NCBI GenBank assembly: GCA_050944055.1
Contig: JBMNQI010000006.1
Span: 1 to 52,719 of the forward strand
DNA from: JBMNQI01 sp050944055
GTDB lineage: Bacteria > Bacillota > Clostridia > Oscillospirales > Oscillospiraceae
DNA: 52,719 nt
Direction: 5' to 3'
Part shown: positions 1 to 8,006 of the stretch, one piece after another
Numbering within the stretch: the stretch's first letter is position 1
Layout of the letters: the number at the start of each line of letters is the position of its first letter
Notes under the pieces: model-generated
Databases searched by the model: none
Seen by the model: only the letters and a program-made list of their open reading frames with translations
Told to the model about the DNA's origin: nothing
Position numbers and translations under genes: made by a program

Positions 1-794
1 TAAAGGTATTCGGCAAAAAAGACCCCGATGAGATTCCGTGGAAGGAGGTGGGCGCGGAATATATCGTGGAGTCTACCGGCCTGTTTACGTCTATTGAAAA
101 AGCGTCAGGCCATCTGCGCGCGGGAGCGAAAAAGGTGATAATTTCCGCGCCGTCGGCCGATGCGCCTATGTTTGTAATGGGAGTTAATAACGATAAATAC
201 AGGAAGGACATGAATATCGTGTCAAACGCCTCCTGTACGACAAACTGCCTTGCTCCAATAGCGAAGGTTCTCAATGACGAGTTCGGAATCGTTACGGGCC
301 TGATGACAACAGTCCATTCCACGACGGCCACGCAGAAGACGGTAGACGGCCCCTCTAAAAAGGACTGGCGCGGCGGGCGGGCCGCTTCGGCAAATATTAT
401 ACCGTCGTCCACCGGCGCTGCAAAGGCTGTCGGCAAGGTCATACCCGAGCTCGACGGCAAGCTGACCGGCATGGCCTTAAGAGTCCCGACGCTGGATGTT
501 TCAGTCGTCGACCTGACCGCGAACCTTGAAAAGCCCGCGTCTTACGATCAGATATGCGCGGCTATGAAGAGGGCGTCGGAAACCTATCTTAAGGGTGTGC
601 TGGGCTACACCGAGGACCAGGTCGTCTCCTCTGATTTTATCAGCAGCTCGTATGCCTCCGTCTTTGACTCAGGCGCCGGCATAGCGCTGACCGACAGCTT
701 CGTTAAACTCATATCCTGGTACGACAATGAAATGGGCTATTCGAACATGGTACTGCGCCTTATTGAATATATGTACGCAGTGGATAACAATTAA
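1..794 (+). CDS. gap: Glyceraldehyde-3-phosphate dehydrogenase, 5'-truncated
   Basis: This is the C-terminal part of a phosphorylating NAD-dependent GAPDH, the glycolytic enzyme that turns glyceraldehyde-3-phosphate into 1,3-bisphosphoglycerate. The frame is open from base 3 and its start lies outside the window. The active-site segment SNASCTTNCLAP carries the catalytic cysteine, followed by HSTTATQKTVDGPSKKDWR and the C-terminal signature SWYDNEMGYSN. About 265 residues are present of the usual 335. It ends at TAA and is followed by a rho-independent terminator. The family call is secure; the missing part cannot be judged. Confidence 0.97.
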   Translation, partial: KVFGKKDPDEIPWKEVGAEYIVESTGLFTSIEKASGHLRAGAKKVIISAPSADAPMFVMGVNNDKYRKDMNIVSNASCTTNCLAPIAKVLNDEFGIVTGLMTTVHSTTATQKTVDGPSKKDWRGGRAASANIIPSSTGAAKAVGKVIPELDGKLTGMALRVPTLDVSVVDLTANLEKPASYDQICAAMKRASETYLKGVLGYTEDQVVSSDFISSSYASVFDSGAGIALTDSFVKLISWYDNEMGYSNMVLRLIEYMYAVDNN

Positions 795-810
795 TATGGA
801 TAATAAAAAA

Positions 811-839
811 GAAGCCCGTACAGATTTGTGCGGGTTTTT
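811..839 (+). terminator. Rho-independent terminator of gap
   Basis: A 7-bp stem CCCGTAC/GTGCGGG (815-821 with 828-834, one G-U pair) with a 6-nt loop is followed by TTTTTG. It lies 20 bases after the gap stop codon. Confidence 0.85.
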
Positions 840-903
840 GCGCGCCTTTTATGGCGCGGCGGCGGGCGCTGAGGCGCCGCCGGACCCCGTCCGGGCTGCG
901 CGC

Positions 904-2988
904 TCAGTCAGCCAGCTCAAAATCAACAAGGCCTGAAACCGCGCTTGCGGCAGTGCAGCGCACGCGCAGGGGCATGCCGAGTGTATAGCTAACGCCGGCC
1001 CCCGTCAGCGTAATTCCTGATTCGTCGACCTCAAAAGAATTGCCCGGCAGGCTTTCAATCGGCACAAGCCCCTCGACGGTGTCCGGCAGCATGACGAAAA
1101 TGCCGAAACGATGGACGCCGGAGATAACGGCGTCAAATTCCCGGCCGATTTTCGACTCCATAATCCGGGCCTTATAGAACTTTTCAACGTCGCGCTCAAG
1201 GTTTTCGGCAATTACTTCACGCATGCTGCTCTGCTGGGCGGCCTCGGCGGCCTTAATAAAAACAGAGCGGGGCACCGTGCCTTTAAACGAGAGCTTCAGC
1301 ACGCGGTGTACCATAAGGTCGGGATATCGGCGTATCGGAGAGGTGAAATGGCAGTAGCAGTCCGAGGCGAGCCCGTAATGCCCGATGTTTTCAACCGAAT
1401 ACCGGGCTTTTTTCTGTGCCCGGAGGAGCAGGGCGGAAAGCACCGGCTCATACGGCCTGCCCTCGGCGCTTTTCAGCGCTTTGCGCAGGCGAGAAGTGTC
1501 AATGCCGTCGCCGACATCCAGGCCGTAGAGAGCGGCGGCTTTCCGGAAAACCTCAAGCTTTTCGGGAGAGGGCTTTTCATGGACGCGGTAAAGCGCGGGA
1601 AGCCTTCTTTTCTCCATGTGTCTTGCAACGCATTCGTTTGCGGCTATCATGAACTCCTCTATTATTCTTTCAGATGCGCCGCGCTCGCGCGGTACGACAT
1701 TTACCGGTTCGCCCGTTTCGTCGCAGAGAATATGGCCTTCCGTTGTCTCGAACTCCTGCGCCCCACGGCTTGCGCGCCTCGACGATAAAATATCAGCTAG
1801 GCGCTTCATCTCGGTAAGAGCGGATGTTACGGCCGTATACCTCGGGCTGAGCTCTCCCGCCGTCCCGTCAAGCAGACGGTTGCAAACAGAGTAGCTCATA
1901 CGGAAGCTCGATTTTATAACGCTCTCATGCAGGCTGTAATCCATGGGCTCGCCGTCCGGCCCGAAGCTAATGAAGGCGGACAAAGTCAGGCGCGGCACGT
2001 TCGGGTTCAGCGAGCAGATGCCGTTGCTGAGCGCACCGGGCAGCATTGGTATCACGCGGTCGGCGAAATATATGGATGTCCCGCGGTAAAAAGCCTCTTT
2101 GTCGAGGGCCGAACCGTCCCTCACATAGTGCGACACGTCCGCTATATGGACGCCGAGGCGCCAGCCGCCCGGCAGCTTTTCAATAGAAACCGCGTCGTCG
2201 AGGTCTTTGGCGTCCTCCCCGTCTATCGTAAATATAAACCTGTCCCGCAGGTCAAGCCGCGCGGAGATATCGGGAAGCTCAAAAGGCACGGCCGCGGCCT
2301 CGGCCATTGTCTTTTTGCCAAAGCTCTCATGCACACCGGCCTCATAGAGCGCGGCCTCCACGGAGGCTCTCCAGTCGTCCGCGCGCCCCAGGACTTCAAT
2401 GACACGGCCGGAAGGCGGCGATTTATGCCCGTCCCCGAAGTCAGTTATCCTGATTGCCGCCATGTCGTTGTCGCGCGCGTCGCCCAGCGCGCTTAGCGAA
2501 ACCTCTATATCCGACGGCAAACGGCTGTTGCGGGGAATTAATACGGCTTTCCTTTTCGAGCGCTCTATCCGCCCGGTTACAATTTCGCCCGACCGCCTGA
2601 TTATTCTCTCGACCGAAGCCGCCGCCTGGCGGCCGTCTTCCAAAACGCTTTCTTCGGGGCGAATCATAACGCGGTCGCCGTCCCAGGCGTCTAAAGTGCG
2701 GCGCGGCGGGATAAAGTAATCGGCGCCGCCTCCGTCGGGCGTGACAAAGCCGAAGCCCCGGCCCGAATCGCTGAATGTGCCCGCCACAAGCCCGTTGAAA
2801 ATAGGCAGCGCGTAGGCGTTTTTTTTCACGCGTATAAGCCGGCCTTCGCTTTCAAGCCCGGCGAGACGCCGTAAGACCAGGCCGGGCTCAAATTCGCCGC
2901 CGAAATACTCGGTCAGCGCCCGCTGCGTCAAACTCACGCATGCCTCGCCCCCGAACAGCGCCAGAATTTTCTCATCTATATAGTCCAT
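904..2988 (-). CDS. rnr: Ribonuclease R (3'-5' exoribonuclease)
   Basis: A 694-residue RNase II/R family enzyme that degrades structured RNA from the 3' end and works with trans-translation. The order is N-terminal helix-turn-helix and cold-shock-like OB domains, the RNB catalytic domain (from about residue 246, with the acidic segment DGEDAKDLDDAVS that binds the two metal ions), and a C-terminal S1 domain (about 605-690, GREFDAVISGVHRFGIFV). The start at 2988 is preferred over an in-frame ATG 27 bases upstream because GGGAGG lies 7 nt before it. It follows secG on the same strand, a common order in Bacillota, but the secG terminator lies between them. The usual lysine-rich tail is absent and the protein ends soon after S1. 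Confidence 0.94.
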   Translation of the reverse strand: MDYIDEKILALFGGEACVSLTQRALTEYFGGEFEPGLVLRRLAGLESEGRLIRVKKNAYALPIFNGLVAGTFSDSGRGFGFVTPDGGGADYFIPPRRTLDAWDGDRVMIRPEESVLEDGRQAAASVERIIRRSGEIVTGRIERSKRKAVLIPRNSRLPSDIEVSLSALGDARDNDMAAIRITDFGDGHKSPPSGRVIEVLGRADDWRASVEAALYEAGVHESFGKKTMAEAAAVPFELPDISARLDLRDRFIFTIDGEDAKDLDDAVSIEKLPGGWRLGVHIADVSHYVRDGSALDKEAFYRGTSIYFADRVIPMLPGALSNGICSLNPNVPRLTLSAFISFGPDGEPMDYSLHESVIKSSFRMSYSVCNRLLDGTAGELSPRYTAVTSALTEMKRLADILSSRRASRGAQEFETTEGHILCDETGEPVNVVPRERGASERIIEEFMIAANECVARHMEKRRLPALYRVHEKPSPEKLEVFRKAAALYGLDVGDGIDTSRLRKALKSAEGRPYEPVLSALLLRAQKKARYSVENIGHYGLASDCYCHFTSPIRRYPDLMVHRVLKLSFKGTVPRSVFIKAAEAAQQSSMREVIAENLERDVEKFYKARIMESKIGREFDAVISGVHRFGIFVMLPDTVEGLVPIESLPGNSFEVDESGITLTGAGVSYTLGMPLRVRCTAASAVSGLVDFELAD

Positions 2989-3053
2989 CAAGGAGCCTCC
3001 CGCAAACGCATCCAATCACAATCTGAATTTTGCCGAAAAATGCCCGATTATTC

Positions 3054-3087
3054 GAAAAAAACGCCCTTCCCGAAAATGGAAGGGCGT
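3054..3087 (-). terminator. Rho-independent terminator of secG
   Basis: A perfect 10-bp stem (3061-3070 with 3078-3087) with a 7-nt loop is followed on the minus strand by a run of T. It lies 11 bases after the secG stop and before rnr, so rnr either has its own promoter or is read through. Confidence 0.9.
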
Positions 3088-3098
3088 CTTAATTGGTC

Positions 3099-3338
3099 TT
3101 AAACTATAATATTCATCACTATCGTCAGCACCGCGAACACAATCGCAACGTACTTTGTAGCCTTGGCCAGCTTGGCGTCCAGCGTTCTGGCCTTGTTTTT
3201 TGACATAAACGTTTCGGCCGCCCCCGCGATGGCCCCTGAAAGACCGGACCTTTTCCCTGACTGAAAAAGTATCATAAGCGTGAGCAGGACGCAGCATAAG
3301 ACATGTATAATAGTAATAACCAGACTAATTCCAGACAT
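3099..3338 (-). CDS. secG: Protein-export membrane protein SecG
   Basis: A 79-residue subunit of the SecYEG translocon. Two membrane segments are visible (about residues 3-22 and 55-76), joined by the cytoplasmic family signature FQSGKRSGLSGAIAG and a short lysine-rich stretch. Length and layout match the family. There are two adjacent ATG codons; the second (3338) is chosen because GGAGG is 6 nt upstream, against 3 nt for the first. The gene is monocistronic or leads into rnr past the terminator at 3054-3087. Confidence 0.93.
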   Translation of the reverse strand: MSGISLVITIIHVLCCVLLTLMILFQSGKRSGLSGAIAGAAETFMSKNKARTLDAKLAKATKYVAIVFAVLTIVMNIIV

Positions 3339-3393
3339 CATAAACCTCCGTATTGGTTTTCAGGCCACTGTACAAGTATAAAGAGCAAATGGA

Positions 3394-3422
3394 ATAATAC
3401 CATATAACTTCTATAAAAGCAA
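3394..3422 (-). promoter_or_regulatory. Candidate sigma-A promoter for secG
   Basis: On the minus strand TTGCTT and TATTAT are separated by 17 bases, 56 bases before the secG start. The -35 matches only 3 of 6 consensus bases. Confidence 0.45.
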
Positions 3423-3481
3423 GTAATATTTCTATTATTCTATTATTATTGTATTTGTAAGTGCTGCTTACGGCCGCCCGC

Positions 3482-4933
3482 TCAGACCGGGAAATGCCTT
3501 TCCTTCCTCTGGTACGTCACCCATCTAAGCTCGGTAAACTCGTCAATGCCCGCGTTTCCGTTCCTGCCCCAGCCGCTGTCCTTCATACCGCCGAGCGGGG
3601 CATTGGGCTCGTCGCTGACCGTGCAGTCGTTTATATGGGAGCAGCCGGCCTCCAGCCTGCCCGCGATATCGAAGGCGAGCGCGGTGTCGGCGGTTATAAT
3701 GCCGGAGGAAAGGCCGAAGCTTGTCTTATTAGCCAGCCTCACGGCGTCGTCCGCGTCGTCGGCGGAAATAACGCAGGCAACCGGGCCGAAAACCTCCTCG
3801 CCCGCTATATCCATATCTTCGGTTATGCCCGCGAGAACGGTAGGCTTGAATACGAGGCCTTCAGCGTCGTTGCCGCAAATGCATCTGGCCCCCTGTTCGA
3901 TAGCTCTTTCCACCTGGGCACGGATTTTATTAAACTGGGATTTATTGATTATCGGGCCGACAAACGTGTCGGCCGCGGCCGGATCGCCGTATTTAAGGCC
4001 GGAGACCTTTTTAACCAGCTTGTCGGTGAATTCTTCGGCGACAGGCTTTTCAACTATGAACCTCTTTGTGCTCATGCAAATCTGGCCCTGATGGACAAAC
4101 CTGCCCATAACGGCGGCTCTCACGGCGTAGTCAATATCGGCGTCCTTAAGAACTATCATGGGGCAGCTCCCGCCCAGCTCAAGAACTATGCGTTTGAGAT
4201 TCTGCCCGCACTGCATGGCAAGATGCCTTCCCACATCTGTGGAGCCTGTAAAGCTTATCCTGCGGACTCTCGGATCGGAAGTGAATACGTCCCCAATCTC
4301 ACTGCTCTTTCCGGGGCCGTTGTATATAACATTGAGGACGCCTTCAGGGAAACCCGCTTCCTCAAAAATCTCCGCTATCAATGCTCCGCCGGATATGGGC
4401 GTTTCCGACGAAGGCTTTAAAACCACGGTATTGCCGTAGGCTATCGGAAAACAGACGGCCCTCAGGGAGAGCACGAAGGGCGCGTTCCACGGCGAGATGG
4501 AGGCGACGACGCCGCAGGGCTGGCGCCATGACATGGACATGCAGCCTTCGCTTGCAGACGGGAGGATCTCACCTATCATCCTGCTCGCCTGAACCGCGGA
4601 TTCCAGGAGCAGGTCTTTCCCGCTTGCGGCCTGGAACCTGGAATAGAAGGAGACTGCCCCGGACTCCCGGACCAGCATGTCAGCGACGTCCGTAAGTCTT
4701 CTATTTAGTATTTCCGCAGCCTTGTTGAACAATTCCTGCTTTTCCCTGTATGTAACTGCCGCCCAGGCGGGGAAGGCGTCCCGGGCCGCGTCAATCGCCA
4801 TTTTCGCCTCCGCTCCGCCCCCGCCCGCGATTTTTGCGAAAGCGTTTCCGGTATAGGGGTTAAAGTCCTCAAATACTTCTCCGCCCAGAGAATCGACCCA
4901 CTTGCCGCCGATATACATCCGGTAATTTTCCAT
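3482..4933 (-). CDS. NAD(P)-dependent aldehyde dehydrogenase (aromatic/semialdehyde type)
   Basis: A 483-residue ALDH superfamily enzyme that oxidises an aldehyde to the acid. All key features are present: SPWN at 147-150, the cofactor loop FTGSTDVG near 228-235, the general-base glutamate E252 in LELGG, and the catalytic cysteine C286 in QGQICMS. The C-terminal ending (HINDCTVSDEPNAPLGGMKDSGWGR, split here by position 420-445, then EFTELRWVT) resembles benzaldehyde, vanillin and salicylaldehyde dehydrogenases, but the substrate is unproven. It starts at ATG with AGGAGAG upstream. It lies 85 bases downstream of the DtxR-type regulator on the same strand and may have its own promoter (a TATAAT is visible near 4970). 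Confidence 0.88.
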   Translation of the reverse strand: MENYRMYIGGKWVDSLGGEVFEDFNPYTGNAFAKIAGGGGAEAKMAIDAARDAFPAWAAVTYREKQELFNKAAEILNRRLTDVADMLVRESGAVSFYSRFQAASGKDLLLESAVQASRMIGEILPSASEGCMSMSWRQPCGVVASISPWNAPFVLSLRAVCFPIAYGNTVVLKPSSETPISGGALIAEIFEEAGFPEGVLNVIYNGPGKSSEIGDVFTSDPRVRRISFTGSTDVGRHLAMQCGQNLKRIVLELGGSCPMIVLKDADIDYAVRAAVMGRFVHQGQICMSTKRFIVEKPVAEEFTDKLVKKVSGLKYGDPAAADTFVGPIINKSQFNKIRAQVERAIEQGARCICGNDAEGLVFKPTVLAGITEDMDIAGEEVFGPVACVISADDADDAVRLANKTSFGLSSGIITADTALAFDIAGRLEAGCSHINDCTVSDEPNAPLGGMKDSGWGRNGNAGIDEFTELRWVTYQRKERHFPV

Positions 4934-5018
4934 GTAAAAACTCTCCTTCTCCGAAAGTTCCGCTTATTATTATAATGATAAAACAAATGCTGCGATATGT
5001 CCACTTTTCTTTGAAAAA

Positions 5019-5453
5019 TCAGGCCTGTTTCATCTTTTCCATATCGGCAATAAGCCTATCGAGATTTTCGACGGTTTCGCGGTTTATGAAGTGCTCGATC
5101 TTTTCCACCTGCTCCAGTTCGTCCTCCGAATTATTGAGCATGCATAAAAATCGCTGCAGCACGTCGTGGCGGTAGAGCAGATAATCCCCGGCCTGACGGC
5201 CTTTGTCCGTCAGCATGATGTGCCCGTAGCGTTCAAAATTGACATAACCGGCGGCTTTTAGCTGCTGGATCATTTTTGTAACCGAAGAAGGCCTCACGTT
5301 GAGCCTGTACGCGATTTCGCCGATCCTCGCCGCCTTGCTATGCTGAAGCAGGCGGCAGATCATCTCAAGATAATCCTCCATGGCGGGCGTCAGTTCGGCC
5401 TGCTCGGACGCCTGGTAGCCTTTCAATGTGTGAAAATCCCCGGTTTTACCCAT
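5019..5453 (-). CDS. DtxR/MntR-family metal-dependent transcriptional regulator
   Basis: A 144-residue iron- or manganese-sensing repressor. The N-terminal winged helix (about residues 22-85, with EDYLEMI and IGEIAYRLNVRPSSVTKMIQQLKAAG) is followed by a dimerisation and metal-binding region (about 90-144, with HDVLQRFL and EDELEQVEKIEH). There is no SH3-like third domain, so it resembles MntR more than full-length DtxR. The start is the third ATG-like codon, chosen for GAGG 8 nt upstream. It is divergent from feoA-feoB, which points to ferrous iron uptake as its target; that link is inferred from context. Confidence 0.88.
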   Translation of the reverse strand: MGKTGDFHTLKGYQASEQAELTPAMEDYLEMICRLLQHSKAARIGEIAYRLNVRPSSVTKMIQQLKAAGYVNFERYGHIMLTDKGRQAGDYLLYRHDVLQRFLCMLNNSEDELEQVEKIEHFINRETVENLDRLIADMEKMKQA

Positions 5454-5476
5454 TGTCATCACCTCACGTCAAGCTT

Positions 5477-5495
5477 ACGGTAGCAATGTAACCGT
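5477..5495. promoter_or_regulatory. Possible operator between the metalloregulator and feoA
   Basis: An imperfect palindrome with arms ACGGT and ACCGT around a 9-bp centre lies 24 bases upstream of the regulator start, in the divergent gap. A second short inverted repeat, GGAAA-ATG-TTTCC, lies at 5525-5537. Either could be the repressor site. The call rests on position and symmetry only. Confidence 0.35.
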
Positions 5496-5570
5496 TGGGC
5501 GGAAGCCAGAATACCATGTCGTAGGGAAAATGTTTCCGTATCCTAAATCTATTTTATGGAGGCTTAATAT

Positions 5571-5807
5571 ATGAGAAAACTGAAACCCCTGACCAGCCTT
5601 AAGCCCGGGGAAAAGGCGGTCGTTGAAAAGCTGCTGGCCAGCGGGAAAATGCGCCGGCGTCTGCTGGATATAGGGCTTATAGAGAACACCACGGTGCAGT
5701 GCCTGGGCCGGAGCCCTGGAGGAGATCCCTCCGCTTTTTTGATAAGAGGCGCAGTCATCGCGATACGTTCGGAGGACTGCGCGGATATACTGGTCGGGAC
5801 CTGTTAG
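5571..5807 (+). CDS. feoA: Ferrous iron transport protein A
   Basis: A 78-residue SH3-like cytoplasmic partner of FeoB. The family pattern is clear: LKPGEKAVVEKLLASGKMRR, then LLDIGLIENTTVQ, and a C-terminal IRGAVIAIRSEDCADILV. GGAGG lies 9 nt before the ATG. It is followed after 12 bases by feoB, forming a two-gene operon divergent from a DtxR/MntR-type regulator. Confidence 0.93.
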   Translation: MRKLKPLTSLKPGEKAVVEKLLASGKMRRRLLDIGLIENTTVQCLGRSPGGDPSAFLIRGAVIAIRSEDCADILVGTC

Positions 5808-5819
5808 TACGGTGAAGAG

Positions 5820-7958
5820 ATGGGCCTTACGAACAGCGCGGTTGGGATCAAAGCGGTTGATTCGGGGTTGGTGATCCGCAAACTGTCGCCGGACGACCGG
5901 GTTGTCGCGATTGCCGGGAATCCGAACGTGGGGAAAAGCACTCTGTTCAACAGCCTGACGGGAATGAATCAGCACACCGGCAACTGGCCGGGCAAAACGG
6001 TGACAAACGCGCAGGGTTACTACACAGGCAAAAAGCATTCGTATGTTATGGTGGATATACCCGGTACTTACTCGCTCATGGCAAATTCAGCCGAAGAGGA
6101 GGTCGCACGGAATTTTATATGCTTCGGGGAGTTGGACGCCGTTGTGGTCGTATGCGACGCCACCTGCCTTGAGCGGAACCTGAACCTGGTTTTACAGATA
6201 CTCGAAATCTCCTCCAATGTCGTCGTCTGCGTCAATCTGATGGACGAGGCAAGGCGGAAAAATATAAGCATCAATATAAAAGGCTTGTCCGAAAGGCTCG
6301 GTGTGCCGGTTGTCGGAACGGTTGCGCGCAAAAAGAAGAGCCTGACGGGCCTCATGCAGGCAGTTGAGGATGTAATAGACGGAAAATACAGCGCAGAACC
6401 GTTCCGGGTTGCGTATCCCAGCGAGATAGAGGAAGCCGTGTCGACTGTCGAGCCGGCAGTAAGCAAAAAAACCGCCGGCAGGTTAAACAGCAGGTGGCTG
6501 AGCCTGAAGCTTCTGGATAAGGACAAATCACTTACAGATGAGATCGACGCATTCATCGGCGAGGATTTTCTAAACGACAAGGAATTGACAGAAGCTCTTG
6601 AAAAAGCGGCCGGAGAGCTTTACGCAAAAGGAGTTACGCCGGATATTATGAAGGATATGGTGGTCTCCGGCCTTGTAAAAGCGGCGGAAGAGATCTGCCG
6701 GGATACGGTTAAGTGCGAAAAAGAGGCGTACAGCGGAAGCACTCAGAAAATCGACAGGTTTCTGACGAGCAAATGGACCGGCTATCCCGTAATGCTGGCG
6801 CTGCTGGCGCTTGTTTTCTGGTTGACGCTGGCGGGGGCGAACTACCCGTCTCAGGCATTGGCCGGCGCTTCCTTCTGGGTGCAGGACCGTTTGACCGAGC
6901 TCTTTCGTTCAGCCGGCGCTCCCGATTGGCTAAACGGCGCAGTGGTGATGGGGATCTACCGGGTTCTGGCGTGGGTAATCTCCGTCATGCTGCCTCCCAT
7001 GGCTATTTTTTTCCCGCTTTTTACTATATTGGAGGATGCCGGTTACCTCCCGCGCGTGGCCTATAATCTTGACAGGCCGTTTAAGAGATGCAATGCCTGC
7101 GGGAAACAGGCTCTGACGATGTGCATGGGCTTCGGCTGCAACGCGGCGGGGATAATAGGCTGCCGCATAATCGATTCCCCGCGCGAGCGCCTGCTGGCCA
7201 TACTTACGAACAGCTTTGTGCCCTGCAACGGGAGGTTCCCGACGCTTATCGCGATTCTTGCCATGTTTTTTGCGGGCAGTGCAGGCTACTCGTCTGTCTT
7301 ATCGGCAGTATTATTGACGTTTGTCATAGTTCTGGGGGTTTTTATGACGTTTGCGGCGACAAAACTGCTGTCAAGTACGATACTCAAAGGAGTCCCCAGC
7401 TTTTTCACGCTGGAGCTTCCGCCTTACAGGATTCCGCAGTTTGGGCGAGTCATAATCCGCTCCGTATTTGACCGCACGCTGTTTGTGCTCGGGCGCGCCG
7501 CGGCGGTGGCGGCTCCCGCGGGCCTCATTATCTGGGCCATGGCCAATACTTTTGTCGGCGGCTCAAGCCTTTTGCATCACTGCTCCGCGTTTCTCGACCC
7601 CTTCGCCAGGCTGTTAGGTCTGGACGGCGTAATACTTATCGCGTTCATACTCGGTTTTCCGGCCAACGAAATCGTTGTACCTATTATCATCATGGCCTAT
7701 ACGGCTCAGGGCAGCATACTGGAGATGGACAGTCTGATGGAAATGAAACAGCTGTTCGTTTCCAACGGCTGGACCTGGGCGACGGCCGTCAGCATGATTC
7801 TTTTCTCGCTTTTTCACTGGCCGTGCGCCACAACGCTGCTTACGATTAAAAAAGAAACGGGGAGCTGGAAATGGACGGCGCTGTCGTTTACGATACCGAC
7901 GGCTGCCGGTATCGCAGCCTGTTTCGCTTTCACCTCGGCCGCCAGGCTGTTTTTATAA
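5820..7958 (+). CDS. feoB: Ferrous iron transporter FeoB (GTPase permease)
   Basis: A 712-residue inner-membrane Fe(II) transporter. The N-terminal G domain has the P-loop GNPNVGKST (33-41), the switch region with TGNWPGKTV, DIPGTYSL (79-86) and NLMDEA (139-144). A helical spacer domain follows (about 210-310). The membrane part (about 325-712) holds Gate-like segments, including GFGCNAAGI and GFPANEIVVPI. No third gene of feoC type is seen after it. A short N-terminal extension of about 25 residues precedes the G domain. A strong hairpin terminator follows directly. Confidence 0.96.
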   Translation: MGLTNSAVGIKAVDSGLVIRKLSPDDRVVAIAGNPNVGKSTLFNSLTGMNQHTGNWPGKTVTNAQGYYTGKKHSYVMVDIPGTYSLMANSAEEEVARNFICFGELDAVVVVCDATCLERNLNLVLQILEISSNVVVCVNLMDEARRKNISINIKGLSERLGVPVVGTVARKKKSLTGLMQAVEDVIDGKYSAEPFRVAYPSEIEEAVSTVEPAVSKKTAGRLNSRWLSLKLLDKDKSLTDEIDAFIGEDFLNDKELTEALEKAAGELYAKGVTPDIMKDMVVSGLVKAAEEICRDTVKCEKEAYSGSTQKIDRFLTSKWTGYPVMLALLALVFWLTLAGANYPSQALAGASFWVQDRLTELFRSAGAPDWLNGAVVMGIYRVLAWVISVMLPPMAIFFPLFTILEDAGYLPRVAYNLDRPFKRCNACGKQALTMCMGFGCNAAGIIGCRIIDSPRERLLAILTNSFVPCNGRFPTLIAILAMFFAGSAGYSSVLSAVLLTFVIVLGVFMTFAATKLLSSTILKGVPSFFTLELPPYRIPQFGRVIIRSVFDRTLFVLGRAAAVAAPAGLIIWAMANTFVGGSSLLHHCSAFLDPFARLLGLDGVILIAFILGFPANEIVVPIIIMAYTAQGSILEMDSLMEMKQLFVSNGWTWATAVSMILFSLFHWPCATTLLTIKKETGSWKWTALSFTIPTAAGIAACFAFTSAARLFL

Positions 7959-7960
7959 AA

Positions 7961-7999
7961 AAAGCCGCGGCGCTCCGCCTTCCGGAGCGCCGCGGCTTT
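7961..7999. terminator. Bidirectional terminator between feoB and the FAD-linked dehydrogenase
   Basis: A perfect 17-bp inverted repeat (7961-7977 with 7983-7999) with a 5-nt loop has A runs before and T runs after it. It separates two convergent genes and should stop transcription from both sides. Confidence 0.92.
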
Positions 8000-8006
8000 C
8001 ATATTG

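Noticed and set aside
3461..4420. A 319-codon plus-strand frame opposite the aldehyde dehydrogenase
   Set aside because: The minus-strand frame has all catalytic motifs and a good ribosome site; this one is its shadow.
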